A stretch of DNA of 64,000 nucleotides, from the NCBI RefSeq assembly GCF_020080835.1, contig NC_058165.1:18407915-18471914 (forward strand), given 5' to 3'. The notes under the pieces are model-generated. The model saw only the letters and a program-made list of their open reading frames with translations, was not told the origin of the DNA and did not search any database. Shown one piece after another: positions 1 to 12,784 of this stretch (position 1 is its first letter; every line of letters begins with the position of its first letter). Both the position numbers and the translations under genes were made by a program. Origin of the DNA: Cotesia glomerata (Eukaryota > Arthropoda > Insecta > Hymenoptera > Braconidae).

Positions 1-1357
1 ATTTAGTATTTTCGAGGGAAGTATTTTTTTTTAGTTTAGTGGTCGAACTGAAATTGGACTTTAAGTATACCTTTGGTAAGAGAGAAGGATTTGTTGTTAG
101 TCCCACCAGTCACGCTCGGTCAAATGATAATTACGAGAAACTTAAAAAGTAATGGAGGCTTTTGACAAAGGAATGTTGTTAATTAGTTATTTTTCTATAT
201 TATAAGATAAATTTGACTATAGTATAAGTTTCAGTCACATAATTATATATAATTGATGGAATTTCAGAGTCAAATGTCCCACTAGCCACTATGGAATGCT
301 TTTTATCTAAAAATTCATTTTTTTTATTTTAATAAGATGTTAATATCATTAATTTATTTGCTTCCGGTGAATAAACTTGATCAAATACCTTGATAAGCCC
401 ATAAATGATCTTTTATAAAAATTAGTTCCTTAATATTCCGACAAGCGGCGCATAGTCGTTAAATTTTCTCGCTACTAGAGAGTTAATTTTCAAAATATAA
501 GTAAAGAACTAAAAATTTTTTTTTACTATTATATTATTAATAGTATTATTATTAGTACTAATTTATTATAAAAAGTCTATATTTAACTAATTTGTAAAGA
601 AAATTTTTTTTTATCAATAAGAAAATCGATTTTCCTCTCCTAGTAACTTTTCAGCCGTACTAACTTGTATCCCGGTCAAATGTTGTTTTAATAGTTTTAA
701 CAACAAATTCATTTTATCTTTGTTATTAACTAACATATTTATTATTATAGTTTTAAGAACAAATTTTGTTTATGTTCGTCATTAATTAACACCTAAGTTT
801 ATCAAGATCGTGTTGTCAGCATGCTAACTCCTTTATTTGTCTTTTTTAATTCGTTTTTTTTTTAATAATCCTAAATAATTTATAGTTAAATATATAAACA
901 ATAATGTTTGAAAGGTTGAAATAATATAAAAGTCTTTTTAATAAACAATTTGATGTAGACATTTAGTACTTGTCCCACCAGTCACAATAAAAACAAATTT
1001 TTTTAATTGTTTCAACGTAGGTAATCAGTCTAATTCTTCATAATATTGAATGTTTGTAGGAAAAATTTAGTATTTTCGAGGGAAGTATTTTTTTTTAGTT
1101 TAGTGGTTGAACTGAAATTGAACTTTAAGTATACCTTTGGTAAGAGTGAAGGATTTGTTGTTAGTCCCACCAGTCACACTCGGTCAAATAATAATTACGA
1201 GAAACTTAAAAAGTAATGTAGGTTTTTGACAAAAGGATGTTGTTAATTAGTTATTTTTCTATATTATAAGATAAATTTTACTATAGTATCAGTCACATAA
1301 TTATTTATAATTGATGAAATTCCAGAGTCAAATGTCCCACCAGTCACTATGGAATGC
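1..1357. repeat. Tandem duplication, 1,064-bp period
   Basis: Positions 1065-1357 repeat positions 1-299 with only scattered mismatches, so this is one full 1,064-bp unit and the beginning of a second. The unit probably starts left of the window. It contains a recurring GTCCCACCAGTCAC motif near 101, 281, 971, 1165 and 1331. No coding potential is seen. Confidence 0.8.
438..486 (-). repeat. Solo copy of the GCGCCACCTGTCGG module
   Basis: The minus strand reads AACTCTCTAGTAGCGAG, then AAAATTTAACGACTATGC and GCCGCTTGTCGG. This is the same roughly 49-bp module that is tandemly repeated at 32985-33800 and scattered at 22.7, 47.2 and 49.55 kb. This copy is degenerate (CGCTTG in place of CACCTG). 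Confidence 0.6.
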
Positions 1358-1959
1358 CCCAATCTCACTCGAAGGAAGTGGTAACAATTTTCTGGGCAGT
1401 AAAAAATATCTAAAGGCTGTCACGTACGTCCCAAATGGGTCCAGAGAGCTTTAAAAGTTCCCAATTGATAAAACGAACTGAATTTATTATCTAGAATCTC
1501 GAAAAACTAATTTAGCGGCGTGCTTGGAAAAGATTATTAGGTTATATGTCTAAAATAATTTAAGGGAGAGCATAATCAGAATCCGTATCAAAGTCAAACA
1601 TCACAGTGACGATTCAATTGAAATTCGTCCCGAGGAGAGAATCGTGACAGTTGTATTGATCCCCATGTATTCCGATGGTATCGAAATGAAAAAAAAAAGG
1701 ATAAGAAAGGCAAAAAGTATATAGGAAATGATTCCATTTATCCTTTCTATCAACTAAAGTCTATAGGGTAGAAAATTTTTTATCTTTTTTAAAAGTTTTC
1801 GGGTCGCTCGTATTGTCAATTTTACTTCATAAATTCACTCGACGGAGATATTAAATTTTTGTTTTAGCAAAACGTATATTTTCTATCGAAGAAGCATTAT
1901 TATAAAATATATTCAAATATAAACGGATATAAAAATAAAATTTTAAATAATGACTTATG
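1358..1959. other. Apparently unique non-coding stretch
   Basis: No repeat of this stretch was noticed elsewhere in the window. Positions 1360-1700 are less AT-rich than the surroundings and could hold a conserved non-coding element, but no exon or motif can be assigned. Confidence 0.3.
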
Positions 1960-3000
1960 TTAAATTGCACTGTACTTTCTTAAATATTCATGTTTTTAAA
2001 GATATAAGCTCATCCTGATTTTACTCTCACAAAGAGTTTTCATTTAAGTACCCACATGCATTTTTGATATATTTTTCATATATACATATATATAATATAT
2101 ATATTAAAGATATAAGCTCATATTGATGTTACACTCATAAAGAGCTTTCATTCGAGTACCCACATGTATTTTTGATATATTTTTCATATATACATATATA
2201 TAATATACATAATATATATAAATATATGAAAAATTGATGTGGGTACTCAAATGAAAGCTCTTGATAAGTATAACATCAAGACGAGCTTATATCTTTAAAA
2301 ACTCCAATATTTAAGAATTTTGATATATTTTTTATATTTACATATATATATAATTAACGTTTTTAAAGATATAAGCTCATCTTGATGTTACACTCATCAA
2401 GAGCTTTTATTTGAGTACCCACATTCATTTTTCATATATTTTTCATAAATACATATATACATAATATATGTAAATATATGAAAAATTGATGTGGGTACTT
2501 AAATGAAAGGTCTTGATGAGTGTAATGTCAGGGTGAGCTTATATCTTTAAAAATATCAATTGATATCTGAAAAAATGTTACAATTCGAAATTTTGATTTT
2601 TTTATGATTAAAAAAAATCAAAATTCTTTTTAATAAATTTGAAATTTTCTTAAAAATTTTAATAAATTTTTTTTGTGATTATTCTTAAGAAAAATGATTT
2701 AAATATAAATTTTAATTATTATTTTTTAATATTAATACTCAAAGATGAGTGATGAAATGTATTTTGATCTATTTTTCATATATACATTTATATTTTGAAA
2801 ATATAAGCTCATCTTGATGTTACACTCATCAAGAGCTTTCATTTGAATACCCACATGCATTTTTGATATATTTTTCATATATACATATATGTAATATATA
2901 AAATATATGAAAAATTGATGTGGGTACTCAAATGAAAGGTCTTGATGAGTCTAACATCGGGGTGAGCTTATATCTTTAAAAATGTCAATAGTTCACGAGA
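1960..3000. repeat. Hairpin-repeat block (GATATAAGCTCAT family)
   Basis: This block contains several inverted pairs of a conserved box. The box runs from ATATAAGCTCATC through GTTACACTCATCAAGAGC and TTTCATTTGAGTACCCACAT, followed by (TA)-rich linkers. Opposed arms lie about 160 bp apart, so each pair can fold into a long hairpin. Box copies start near 2007, 2111, 2283 (minus), 2366, 2533 (minus), 2805 and 2962 (minus). The outer flanks AAATTGCACTGTACTTTC and ACAAGGTCATTTCTTAA recur at other blocks. Confidence 0.8.
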
Positions 3001-3369
3001 TACAAGGTCATTTCTTAATTATCTATTCTCTTAATAATATAGATTTAAAAGTAAGTTGTCAAGACGTGCCAGCACTTAAAAAGTTTTGACGTATTGGTCT
3101 ACCACAGCTTGGAACAAACCGTTCAATAATTAGAGAATCGAAAGTGCGGGCCTAGTGGACGGAGTGACGAGTCGAGATAGAGGAGGGAGAAATTGAATGA
3201 GCCTTAATGAAAAGACTTTAGTGGTGAGTAATGCGGTGGGAAAGCATGCCATTGCTAATGACATCTAGTCGATTATACACAGAGTATATGGATTTTGCTT
3301 ATCGAAATTCAATTAAGCTTCTGGGGGTGTCGCAAGTCTATTACTGATAGGAAATTAATATTGTTTTGA
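3001..3369. other. Unique, less AT-rich stretch
   Basis: Positions 3053-3330 show no similarity to the window's repeats and have a more balanced composition. No open frame, RNA gene or splice-bounded exon was recognised. Near 3030-3052 the minus strand carries TCTATATTATTAAGAGAAT, a 5' end of the Helitron-like family. Confidence 0.3.
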
Positions 3370-3371
3370 TA

Positions 3372-3643
3372 CACTGATAGAAGGATTTATTTGTATTAAA
3401 AAAATATTTGTTAATAGTTAATAAATCATTTATTAGAGACCATTTTTTAGTATCAAACAAATATTTCTTAGTATTTAAAATGATTTGTTTGTATTTAATA
3501 AATCAGATATTCATTTATTAAATATTAATAAATCTTTTTAAATACTAAGAAATATTTGTTAAGGACTAAAAAGTGGTCTCTAATAAATGATTTGTTAAAT
3601 ATTAACAAATATTTTTAACTATAAACAAATCCTTCTATCAATG
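3372..3643. mobile_element. 272-bp fully palindromic MITE, TA target site
   Basis: The element starts CACTGATAGAAGGATTT and ends AATCCTTCTATCAATG, flanked by TA on both sides (3370-3371 and 3644-3645). The two halves are near-perfect reverse complements over the whole length. It has no coding capacity. The termini match the larger CACTGATAG family at 17820, 50475, 52967, 58478 and 60656. The TA duplication fits a Tc1/mariner-type helper, which is an inference. Confidence 0.85.
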
Positions 3644-3645
3644 TA

Positions 3646-4566
3646 ATAATATTGGTTTTAGTCGCTTTTAATTTTTATTATTATTCGGAAATTTTGTAAT
3701 AATTTTTTATTTTAGATCATAATATTTTATAAAGCTTGAAATTCTTTTTAAAATAAATACTTACACTCCTAGATTTATTTTAAATTATCAATCAGCGAAT
3801 TAAAAAAAAATATTGAACACAATTATTTTTTTTTTTAATATTTATACATTTTATTTTTCATCTAATCGATGAAAGGCGATTTTGTTAAAATTGTCATTAA
3901 AAATAATAATAATAATGATAATAATAATAAATTTAATACTCTAAAATTTACCTTTGCCGGAATTTACACAAGCAACCATTAAAGCTTTCAGCAATATTAA
4001 TTATACAGCTTAAATATCAAATAAATTCAACCGTAATTCAATATTCAACCAAGTACCCAACAAATATTTATTCTAGCCAATCAGAGTAATGAACAATTAG
4101 TTAAAAGTATCTTCTGAACAACTTAATTTTCGATTTATGCATAAAAAATAACATCGGCTAAAAAGTGACATAAAAAAATAAAAAACGACACTAAAACTGT
4201 GTTAAAGTAAAAAAAATTTATGAGACTATTTATCCTCTATTTTATGACTATCAAGTAACGTAACAGCCCCACACTTTTATCCGTAGTATTATTATGTAGG
4301 ATAAAAATATATATTTACGGGATACTGAACCGAAAAATTGATAATAATGATATGATATCTTTTTTATTTTTCAAATGAGATTTACAAACTTTTCGTGTTT
4401 AAAAATTCATAGAAATTTGTGCATCCGTAAAATTGCGAAAAACTTTTTAGCGTGAATTAACTATTAATATACTCACTACGTCAATATTTTTTATTATCCT
4501 TTGTTTTATAAAAGAATAATAATAAAAGTTGAAGTCATAAATAAAAAGATTTATGAAGGGTTTAAA
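3646..4566. other. AT-rich stretch without recognised features
   Basis: Very AT-rich sequence with a short (AAT)n run near 3900-3930. No gene, RNA or repeat match to the rest of the window was found. Confidence 0.3.
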
Positions 4567-4742
4567 TCTATATTATTAAGAGAATAATAAAAATTTTGTG
4601 GCCAACATTATCAATTTATGATGTTTTTAGGCTGCATTCAAAAATGCTCTAACTTTTGACATTTTTAAAGATATAAGCGCATCCCGATGTGACATTCATC
4701 GAGACCTTTTATTTGAGTACCCACATCAATTTTTGATATATT

Positions 4743-4784
<42 letters not shown>

Positions 4785-5911
4785 TGCTATATATATCTCC
4801 TATATATATATATATGAATATATGAAAAATATATAAAAATGCATGTGGGTATTCAAATGAAAGCTCTTGATGAGTGTAAAGTCGGGATGAGCTTATATCT
4901 TTAAAATATATATTATATATATTACTTAACTAAGAAATGGCCTTGTATCTTGTGAACTATTGACATTTTTAATGATATAAGCTCATCCTGATGTTACACT
5001 CGTCAAGACCTTTCATTTGAGTACCCACATCAATTTTTGATATATTTATATATAATATATATATGTATATATGAAAAATATATAAAAATCACATGTGGGT
5101 ACTCAAATGAAAGCTCTTGATGAGTGTAACATCGGGATGAGCTTATATCTTCATAAATGTCAATAGTTAAGAATGTACCGTGCAATTTAACATAATTAAG
5201 AAATGACCGTGTATCTTGTGAACTATTGACATTTTTAAAGATATAAGCTCATCCTGATGTTACACTCGTCAAGACCTTTCATTTGAGTACCCACATCAAT
5301 TTTTCATATATTTATATATAATATATATATGTATATATGAAAAATATATAAAAATCACATGTGGGTACTCAAATGAAAGCTCTTGATGAGTGTAACATCG
5401 GGATGAGCTTATATCTTCATAAATGTCAATAGTTAAAAATGTACCGTGCAATTTAACATAATTAAGAAATGACCGTGTATCTTGTGAACTATTGACATTT
5501 TTAAGGATATAAGCTCATCGTGATGTTACACTCATCAAGACCTTTCATTTGAGTACCCACATCAATTTTTCATATATTTTATATATTTATATATATAATA
5601 TATATGTATATATGCGAAAATATATCAAAAATGCATGTGGGTACTTAAATGAAAGCTCTTGATGAGTGTAACCTCAGGATGAGCTTATATCTTCAAAATA
5701 TATATTATATATATGTATATATCAAAAATGCATGTAGGTACTCAAATGAAAGCTCTTGATGAGTGTAACATCGGGATGAGCTTATATCTTTAAAAATGTC
5801 AATAGTTAAGAAAGTACAGTGCAATTTAACAAAAGTTATTTAATAATGCAAAATTTTATTCATTTATAATTCACTACGGCAGTCACATAGTGACTGCAAG
5901 ATTTATACTAA
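4567..5911 (+). mobile_element. Helitron-like non-autonomous element with hairpin repeats
   Basis: It starts TCTATATTATTAAGAGAAT, followed by AATAAAAATTTTG, as at 53415. The interior (4655-5825) holds inverted pairs of the GATATAAGCTCAT box near 4672, 4886 (minus), 4978, 5135 (minus), 5246, 5405 (minus), 5508, 5673 (minus) and 5776 (minus). A (TA)n run lies at about 4742-4783. Near the 3' end is a perfect 19-nt hairpin, GCAGTCACATAGTGACTGC at 5879-5897, and CTAA follows at 5908-5911. A TC start and a 3' hairpin before CTRR are Helitron hallmarks. The right flank is A rather than the expected T, so this copy is imperfect. No Rep/helicase is encoded. Confidence 0.55.
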
Positions 5912-6343
5912 AAAGTAACTAATTAATATCGTCATTAGTGAAATGAGATAATCTTTGTTAATTCTTAAAATCTCATTAGACGAGAAATTTTTATTCAAGC
6001 AATGAGAGTAATAATATATTATTACGCTAACGATTTCGACAATAATGCTAGCGTGGGAAATGCGCGATGACGTTTAATGGAAGAAATAAATTCATCGGAG
6101 CTCTGTATATAATACTCGATACAATTTATCGCTCCAGATAATAGATGTCATATGTATTCACGTGTTTTTCACCACCTTCAATTCACAATAAATACATTCA
6201 AATAGGAGACAGTTCCAGGATTTATAATTATTTCTCGTGAGATAAAATTCTGTATTTATGTTGTGCATAAATTTTTCTGACCTATAAAATTCAGCCTAGA
6301 ATTTTTTCTCGGCTTAAAAAAATTAAATTAACAGTCAATTTTT
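5912..6343. other. Apparently unique non-coding stretch
   Basis: Mixed-composition sequence with no repeat partner seen in the window and no recognisable gene. Positions 6050-6200 are the least AT-rich part. Confidence 0.3.
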
Positions 6344-8723
6344 AACTTCCCGCCAAGAAAATAGAAGATTTTCAAAAATCGGGAAGTTATTGTTTTCACC
6401 CCGTTTTGCAAAAATCGAGTTTTCATCAGATCTCGACGTTTGAAGGTCACAGGAAGCTTTCCTGACTATCCCCGCGAGGTTGTCATGGTGTCTGTATGTA
6501 TGTATGTATGTATGTGTGTGTGTGTGAGTGTGTGTGTGTATGAAAGTATGTGAACAGCTTATAACTTTCGAACGGCTTGACCGATTTCATTGCGGTTGGT
6601 GCCATTCGAAAGGGCTTGACCAAACTTAGATTTTGAAACCTATTTGGACCGATTCAGAACAATAGATTTCGAGAAATCTTCAAACAACTGAAAAAAAAAA
6701 TTTTTTTAAATGTTATTTTTTTGGAATAACTTTCAAACGGCTTGATGGTTCAACTCCAAAAACTAATCAGCTCTCGACCTCAAAAAACCACATCGATCGC
6801 CACCAGTCCGGTCAAAATCGGTTGATTCGTTCAAGAGATTGAGACACTACAAATGTCCCGATTTTATCAGCCTGGCGAACTACCACCCGAAATTTCCGTT
6901 ACCGACGCTCGCTAAATTAATGTGTAGCTCCTGTGACGTCACAGGACGACACGAGGAGGGGAAAAAATGGTTACGAACCTCAAACCTTGAGCATTGATCG
7001 ACACTTCGATCTATCCCCCGGTGTCAACCACCACGCTAGATTTTTCTTAGTAAAATCTTATAAATTACTATTACTACTATCAGGTGACTACTCACCAAAA
7101 ACTCACTAAATCTCTAAAAGTTTATTATCTAATAAAATAATATTTTATATCATTTCTATTAATTTTATTATTTTGCATTAGGTAATTACTCACCACGTTT
7201 ATTCATTAATATTTAATTAGCTATAATCCTAAGTATAAGTGTCCTATTTTTACAAGTATTTCATTGAATTGCGTTACCGAAATACTACAAGCTTATATTT
7301 AAAGTGTTGATTTGGTGGAATAAAGTTAAGTTAACTTCTGTCTAAAACTAATAAATTCATCTAAAGACAAAGACACTCATTGGTTCACGGGAGCGGAATA
7401 TCCCAGAGCAGCGAATCCCAATTTTTAGAAGTTTAGGTAATTATTTCTTATCCGCGAGGTTTAATGGTCTAAATAATTAAATTTTTAAATTAACCAAAAA
7501 TTTAGTGTTTCAAGATATCGTGAACGAAAGAAAACCGAAAAAAGTGTTTTTTCGGAATAACTCCGATATTCCTAGCGCGATCAATTCAAAATTTGAGATT
7601 TTTTATAAGGCTTGAAAAACTGCGTCGATTGCTGCTAACCGCGTGGAAATCGGTTTATTCATTCAAAGTTATTGCGCACGGAGAAAAAAATTTTTCTATA
7701 GGAACTGTATAGTAGTTAGTTAGTTGTAAAAAGTTCCAGTAGGTTAACGTATTCCTATAGTAAAAATATCGTTTAGCTCCTGCAACTCTATGTCGTTGAG
7801 CTCTAAGAGCTAAACGTTATTTACCTCTCACAACTCTACAGGATCGTTCTGAGACTATAACAAATTTTTGGCAGTCTGCTTAGTAATTTTTTCTTACGAT
7901 TTAGCATTGATAATTTAATAAATACATGCGGCAGAATGAATTTATATTGCCAACAATAATTGTATATGACAAATAAGAATAGTATTATAATAGAAATAAA
8001 ATAATAATAGAACTTATATTACAAATAAAAATTATTTGTAAAATAAAAATATGGTCGTCACAAAATTATCTTATTTTTTTAATTATATCAATAAATATTG
8101 TACATAAAATCACTGCCGTATATGCACAAGAAAAGATAAATAAACGAAAACAAATTTTATTTTGTGTTAAATGGGATCTTTTTAATGTATTCCGATAACT
8201 TATTACTTATCACAATATATTCAACTAATAAATTAAATTAACAGTCACTGCAAATGAACCTTGAAAAACCACAAATACAAAACTGTCCTAACGAAATTCA
8301 ATTTGACAAAAAAAAAAACCTATTTCCTTAAATAAATAAACTGGAAACTTAATTGTCCGCATATATTTTTAATAATATGGATGAGTAACAAAATAATTCT
8401 GTTTGTCATTTTAGAAGGTTATGAAATATGTCAGCGCACTGCACTACTGCGCAACGTAGGGCGCTCCCAACTATACCGTTTGGCTTTGAGAACAATCCCG
8501 TAGAGCTCTGAGAGCTCAACAACATTGAGTTATCAGAACTAAATAACATTTTGTTACTGTAACTCTACAACGAACAGTAAACTGTGTACACGGAAAGAAA
8601 ATTGTACGAAAAATTACAATGCAAACATCGTAATTTTTAGTATAGGACATTGCAGTGCCGGGCCAGAACTTGAACATCGTAATTTATACGATGCAACATC
8701 GTAAATTTCTATCACTCAAATTA

Positions 8724-9450
8724 ATAAATAATAGTTTAAAAAAACTAAAAACACGCTTTTTATAGAAAACCAAACTAAAAAATAGAAAATAAATTTAAAT
8801 TAAGAATAGTGTTAAAAATTTCAATAAATATAAATTAATAATAGTGTAAATAAAAAAGTGTGTTTTATTTTAAAATAGCGTGAGGTGCATGGTGTCAATA
8901 GTTATAAATATTTTATTGACAGATATGAGTAGAGTGATTATCATTTTGATAATATCTTAAAAAGCACCCAGGCTTTTTAAAATAAAATACATTTTTTTTT
9001 TATTTACACTATTATTAATTTATATTTATTGAAATTTTAACACTATTCTTAATTTAAATTTATTTTCTATTTTTAGTTTGGTTTTCTATAAAAAGCGTGT
9101 TTTAGTTTTTAAACTATTATTTATTTTTACTTTTTAGTTTGGTTTATTTATAAAAGCGTGATTTTTAGATTTTTAAACTATTATTTGTTGATTATCAAAA
9201 ATATTCAGGCGCGCAAATTACCCACGGAGAGTTACATACTGACATACTGACATACTGACATACAAGTGAAGCTAATAAAAAATAATTATTTATAAATATT
9301 ATAAATACGGGGAATCAGAGTTCGATTTCGGAGAGCGAGCCTGAGAAACGGCTACCAGAACCAAGGAAGGCCGCAGGCGCGCAGATTACCCACGGAGAGT
9401 TACTGACATACTGACAAACTGACATACAAGTGAAGCTAATATAAAGCGTG
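8724..9450. mobile_element. 727-bp insertion inside the CACGGAAAG MITE
   Basis: This segment is absent from the otherwise matching copy at 39964-40498, and TA flanks both sides, so it is a later insertion. Its interior is a long inverted repeat (8730-8880 against 8985-9125, around AACTATTATTTATT and AAGCGTGTTTT). Two direct copies of a GCGCGCA-ATTACCCACGGAGAG block follow near 9209 and 9376, with ACTGACAT short repeats. No TIR matching a known family was recognised. Confidence 0.7.
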
Positions 9451-9494
9451 TAAAAAAGAAGTTTAGGTCACCGAAAAAATAATTCTGTATCATT

Positions 9495-9560
9495 CAGGAA
9501 TCGAACCCGGTATCCTCTCCGCCTCAAGTCCAAGGTTTATCCCCTCACGCTATCGGAGGG
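9495..9560 (-). pseudogene. tRNA-like module in MITE, copy 1
   Basis: The minus strand reads GATAGCGTGAGGGGATAA (A-box and D-arm like), an anticodon-arm-like middle (GGACTTGAGGC), then CCGGGTTCGATTCCTG. The last part contains a perfect pol III B box, GGTTCGATTCC. The acceptor ends do not pair, so this is a tRNA-derived (SINE-like) relic rather than a functional tRNA. The same module is in the other copy at 40139-40204. Confidence 0.65.
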
Positions 9561-10147
9561 AATATTTTAGTTTCTGTTCAGTCACATAATAAGACCCTCG
9601 ATACAGTAGTTGGTCATCTTTCGGTGGTGGCGTCGCAAACTACTAGACTCTGTCTCTCTTTTATTAAAACATATAGTATGCGTCCTTATTCACTTGCTCT
9701 TACGGAAAAAAAATTTACTAAATAACATCGTAATTTTCAATAATTCAAATTGTATTCTGTAGACGGCAGCATCGTAAAAATCGAGATACTGAAAGTCTAG
9801 TCCTGGATTACGATGTTACTATAGTAATTTTTCATAGGATTTTTTTTCCGTGTATAGTGGTGGTAACTCTACAGTTAGGTTACTAGAATGAAATTTTTTT
9901 TTCCGTGCGGTTTAAAAATTCAAAAAATAGTGTCTTATCAAATCTCTATCAGACTTTTGAACTCGAAGAGCTCAAAAGCATAGGAATGCAATTTCTTTAA
10001 GCTTGGAGAGCTCAAAATAACTCATAAATTGTATTTTTGAGCTCTTCGAGCTCAAAAACGTCATTGGCGCAATTTTAAGCACCAATTTTAAGTATGGAAT
10101 TAGCAGGAAGTTACAGGGATGGCCTTCAGGGTCAACCGTTTTCCTAA

Positions 10148-10739
10148 TTTTTTTATAATAAAACATCAAACTTTTTTTTTTTAACGTCAAATCTTGTTAA
10201 ACTCATTCAAATCAATTCCCATTCAATTTACAAGTAATTTACGTTTATATGCCAATAACAAGTAGATTGTACGATGACGTGCCATGTGATAGAGTTTGCA
10301 AATTAAAGTAGAACACCGAACAGATGTTTACTAAAAAATATTATGAACTTTTTTTTATTTTTATAAAATCTTGTTAATTTAATAAATTTATGAAAATATT
10401 ATTATTACTTTTATTAATATTTCAACGGTAAACATTGTAGATAACTGTAAAAAATCACTCAGCTCTTAAACTTGTTAAACTCTCGTTGAACCTCTTCTGA
10501 GGAAGCGAAAGCACTCGACTATTTTTCATAGATAAAGAGAACGCTCAGTATTTAAACTTAACTTCTACAAAGAATTAACGATCGTTTTATCCGCGAGATT
10601 TTATTTATTAAAAATTTCGCAAAAAAATTAATTAATTGTTAGTAAATAAATTTAGATTTATAACATGAACTTTTTAGTTTATTTTAATTAAAAAAATAAA
10701 ATTGTAAATCTTTGGTATTCATACAAAAAATATGTATAT
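10148..10739. other. AT-rich stretch without recognised features
   Basis: No gene, RNA or repeat partner was recognised. The minus-strand open frame at 9972-10190 spans the end of the preceding repeat and has no family resemblance. Confidence 0.3.
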
Positions 10740-11624
10740 ATACCCGGCCTGTACTTTCTTAAATATTAAAGTTTTTAAAGATATAAGCTCATCCCGATGT
10801 TACACTCTTCAAGAGCTTTCATTTGAGTACCCACATCAATTTTTGATATATTTTTCATTTATATATATATATATTTTGAAAATATAAGCTCATCCTGAGT
10901 TTACATTCATTAATAGCTTTCATTTGAGTACCCACATGCATTTTTGATATATTTTTCATATATACATATATATAATATATATAAATATATGAAATATATA
11001 AAAAATTGATGTAGGTACTCAAATGAAAGGTCTTGATGAGTGTAACATCGTGGCGAGCTTATATCTTTAAAAATGTCAAATTATATCTGTAAAAATGTTA
11101 CAATTCAATATTTTGATTTTTTTATGATTATAAAAAATCAAAATTGTTTTTAATAAATTTAAAAATTTTCTTTAAAAATTTTAATAAATTTTCGAAAGGA
11201 TCATTCTTTAGAAAAATGATTTAAATATTAAATTTTAATTATTATTTTTCAATATTAATGCTTAAAGATAAATAATAAAATGCATTTTGCTATATTTTTC
11301 ATATATACATATATATAATATATATTTTAAAGATATAAGCTCATCCTGAGTTTACACTCATCAATAGCTTTCATTTGAGTACCCACATGCAATTTTCATA
11401 TATTTTTCATATATCCATATATATAATATATATTTTTAAAATATAAGCTCATCCTGAGTTTACACTCATCAATAGCTATCATTTGAGTACCCACATGCAA
11501 TTTTCATATATTTCTCATATATACAAATATATAATATATATTTTTAGAATATAAGCTCATCCTGAGTTTACACTCATCAATAGCTTTCATTTGAGTACCC
11601 ACATGCAATTTTCATATATTTATC

Positions 11625-11663
<39 letters not shown>

Positions 11664-11765
11664 TATGAAATATATAAAAAATTGATGTAGGTACTCAATT
11701 GAAAGGTCTTGATGAGTGTAATGTCGGGATGAGCTTATATCTTTAATAATGTCTATAGTTCACAC
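10740..11765. repeat. Hairpin-repeat block (GATATAAGCTCAT family)
   Basis: Two hairpin groups (10750-11090 and 11290-11765) are separated by an AT-rich spacer near 11095-11285. That spacer resembles the one at about 2575-2745, so the whole block is a diverged copy of the 1960-3000 block. Plus-strand boxes start near 10783, 10883, 11335, 11441 and 11549; minus-strand boxes near 11055 and 11728. Three consecutive same-direction boxes against one opposed box suggest local tandem growth of one arm. Confidence 0.8.
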
Positions 11766-12784
11766 GATAATAACAATAATAATAATAACTTTGTGGTATT
11801 CTTACATGCAAATATATAAAAATATCAATCTTGTGATTTTTATTGAATATTAAATTTACTTTCAAAAAACAATATTTAAAAATTATAAATTGATATTCTG
11901 AGTAAAATATCAAAAATAACAAAAAATGATAAAAGACCTTTTGTGTAGGAAATTTAATACTCTATAAAAAGAAATTCTTATCAATTTTTTTGTATCTCTC
12001 ATTCATCGATAAGAAATTAAAATCTAAAGTTGCGCGAATCTGAAATTTGAAATATAAATTTAAAATGTTACTTTAAGGAAAAATTTTAAAAAATTATAAT
12101 TTGCAATTTTAAGGAAAGTATCGAAGATAACAAAAAATAATGAGACATTTTTTATAGATAATATAATTTTCAACGTATGAATTTTATCGTATCTCTTAAT
12201 TGTCATTTACACGAAAAGCTCGAATTAAATTTAGAACTATACAATTAATTAGAAGTGATTTTTTATAAATTTTTTTAAATAACAATAATCTATTTTAAAA
12301 TAAATAAAAATTCGATTTTATTTTTAATACAATAATTAAAAAATAAATTTTTGTAATGATTAAAATTCACTCTGTTTTTAAAGCTTATTAATAAAACAAT
12401 TAAAATAAATAATAATAAATATTACACAAGTAAATATTTAGAATTATTTATGTATGAGTAAATAATAGGTCGATGGGATGAAAATATGCAAGTTTCTTAT
12501 CGGAGTAAAATCTTGGTTAGCATTTCAAATTAGTGTTATCACAAAGTTGTATCAATATTTTACTTAGCTTTATAGTAACGTGTATACAATTCGTAAATCT
12601 GTGCTTACAAACATCTATTACTTGCAAGCGCCTGGAGCAATATTACAGAATATTATTACATCTCATAAGCTTTTACCTTTTATCTTAATTAAATCCAATC
12701 CGCGCTCACAAGACTATCTACGGAATTATTACATGTGTATTATTTATACTATTAATAGAAAAAGCGAAATTTAGTGGCCAGTGT
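11766..12784. other. AT-rich stretch without recognised features
   Basis: No gene was recognised. The 64-codon plus-strand frame at 12580-12774 has no recognisable domain and is likely chance. Confidence 0.3.

Larger units (their letters stand above)
8589..9852. mobile_element. CACGGAAAG MITE, copy 1, with exact TA duplication
   Basis: Termini are CACGGAAAGAAAATTGTACG and TTTTTTTTCCGTG, flanked by TA at 8587-8588 and 9853-9854. The uninterrupted relative of the host element (42370-44019, opposite strand) shows the empty site with a single TA. The sequence is nearly the same as 39964-40498 (535 bp) but carries about 727 bp of extra DNA. Both copies hold ACATCGTAAT-type subterminal inverted repeats and a tRNA-like module. 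Confidence 0.9.
7677..9907. mobile_element. CACGG-terminus MITE 'A', itself interrupted
   Basis: It begins CACGGAGAAAAAAATTTTTC and ends TTTTTTTTTCCGTG. Its interior matches, in reverse orientation, the element at 42370-44019. Subterminal palindromes contain GAGCTC (GTTGAGCTCTAAGAGC). The flanks are CG/CG rather than the TA expected, so the target duplication is unclear. A second element (8589-9852) sits inside it at a TA. Confidence 0.75.
6344..10147 (+). mobile_element. AACTTCCCGC-type interspersed element, copy 1 (interrupted)
   Basis: The left end starts AACTTCCCGCC with an internal inverted copy (ATCGGGAAGTT). The right end reads GGGTCAACCGTTTTCCTAA. Both ends match the shorter copy at 18485-19029. 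It includes a TATG/GT microsatellite (about 6490-6545), text of the type ATAACTTTCGAACGGCTTG, and GAGCTC-rich palindromes near 9960-10060. A 2.2-kb element (7677-9907) is inserted in it. No protein is encoded, and I cannot place the family. Confidence 0.7.

Noticed and set aside
9495..9560. Functional tRNA gene
   Set aside because: The B box is perfect, but the acceptor stem does not pair and the anticodon arm is poor. It is part of a mobile element present twice.
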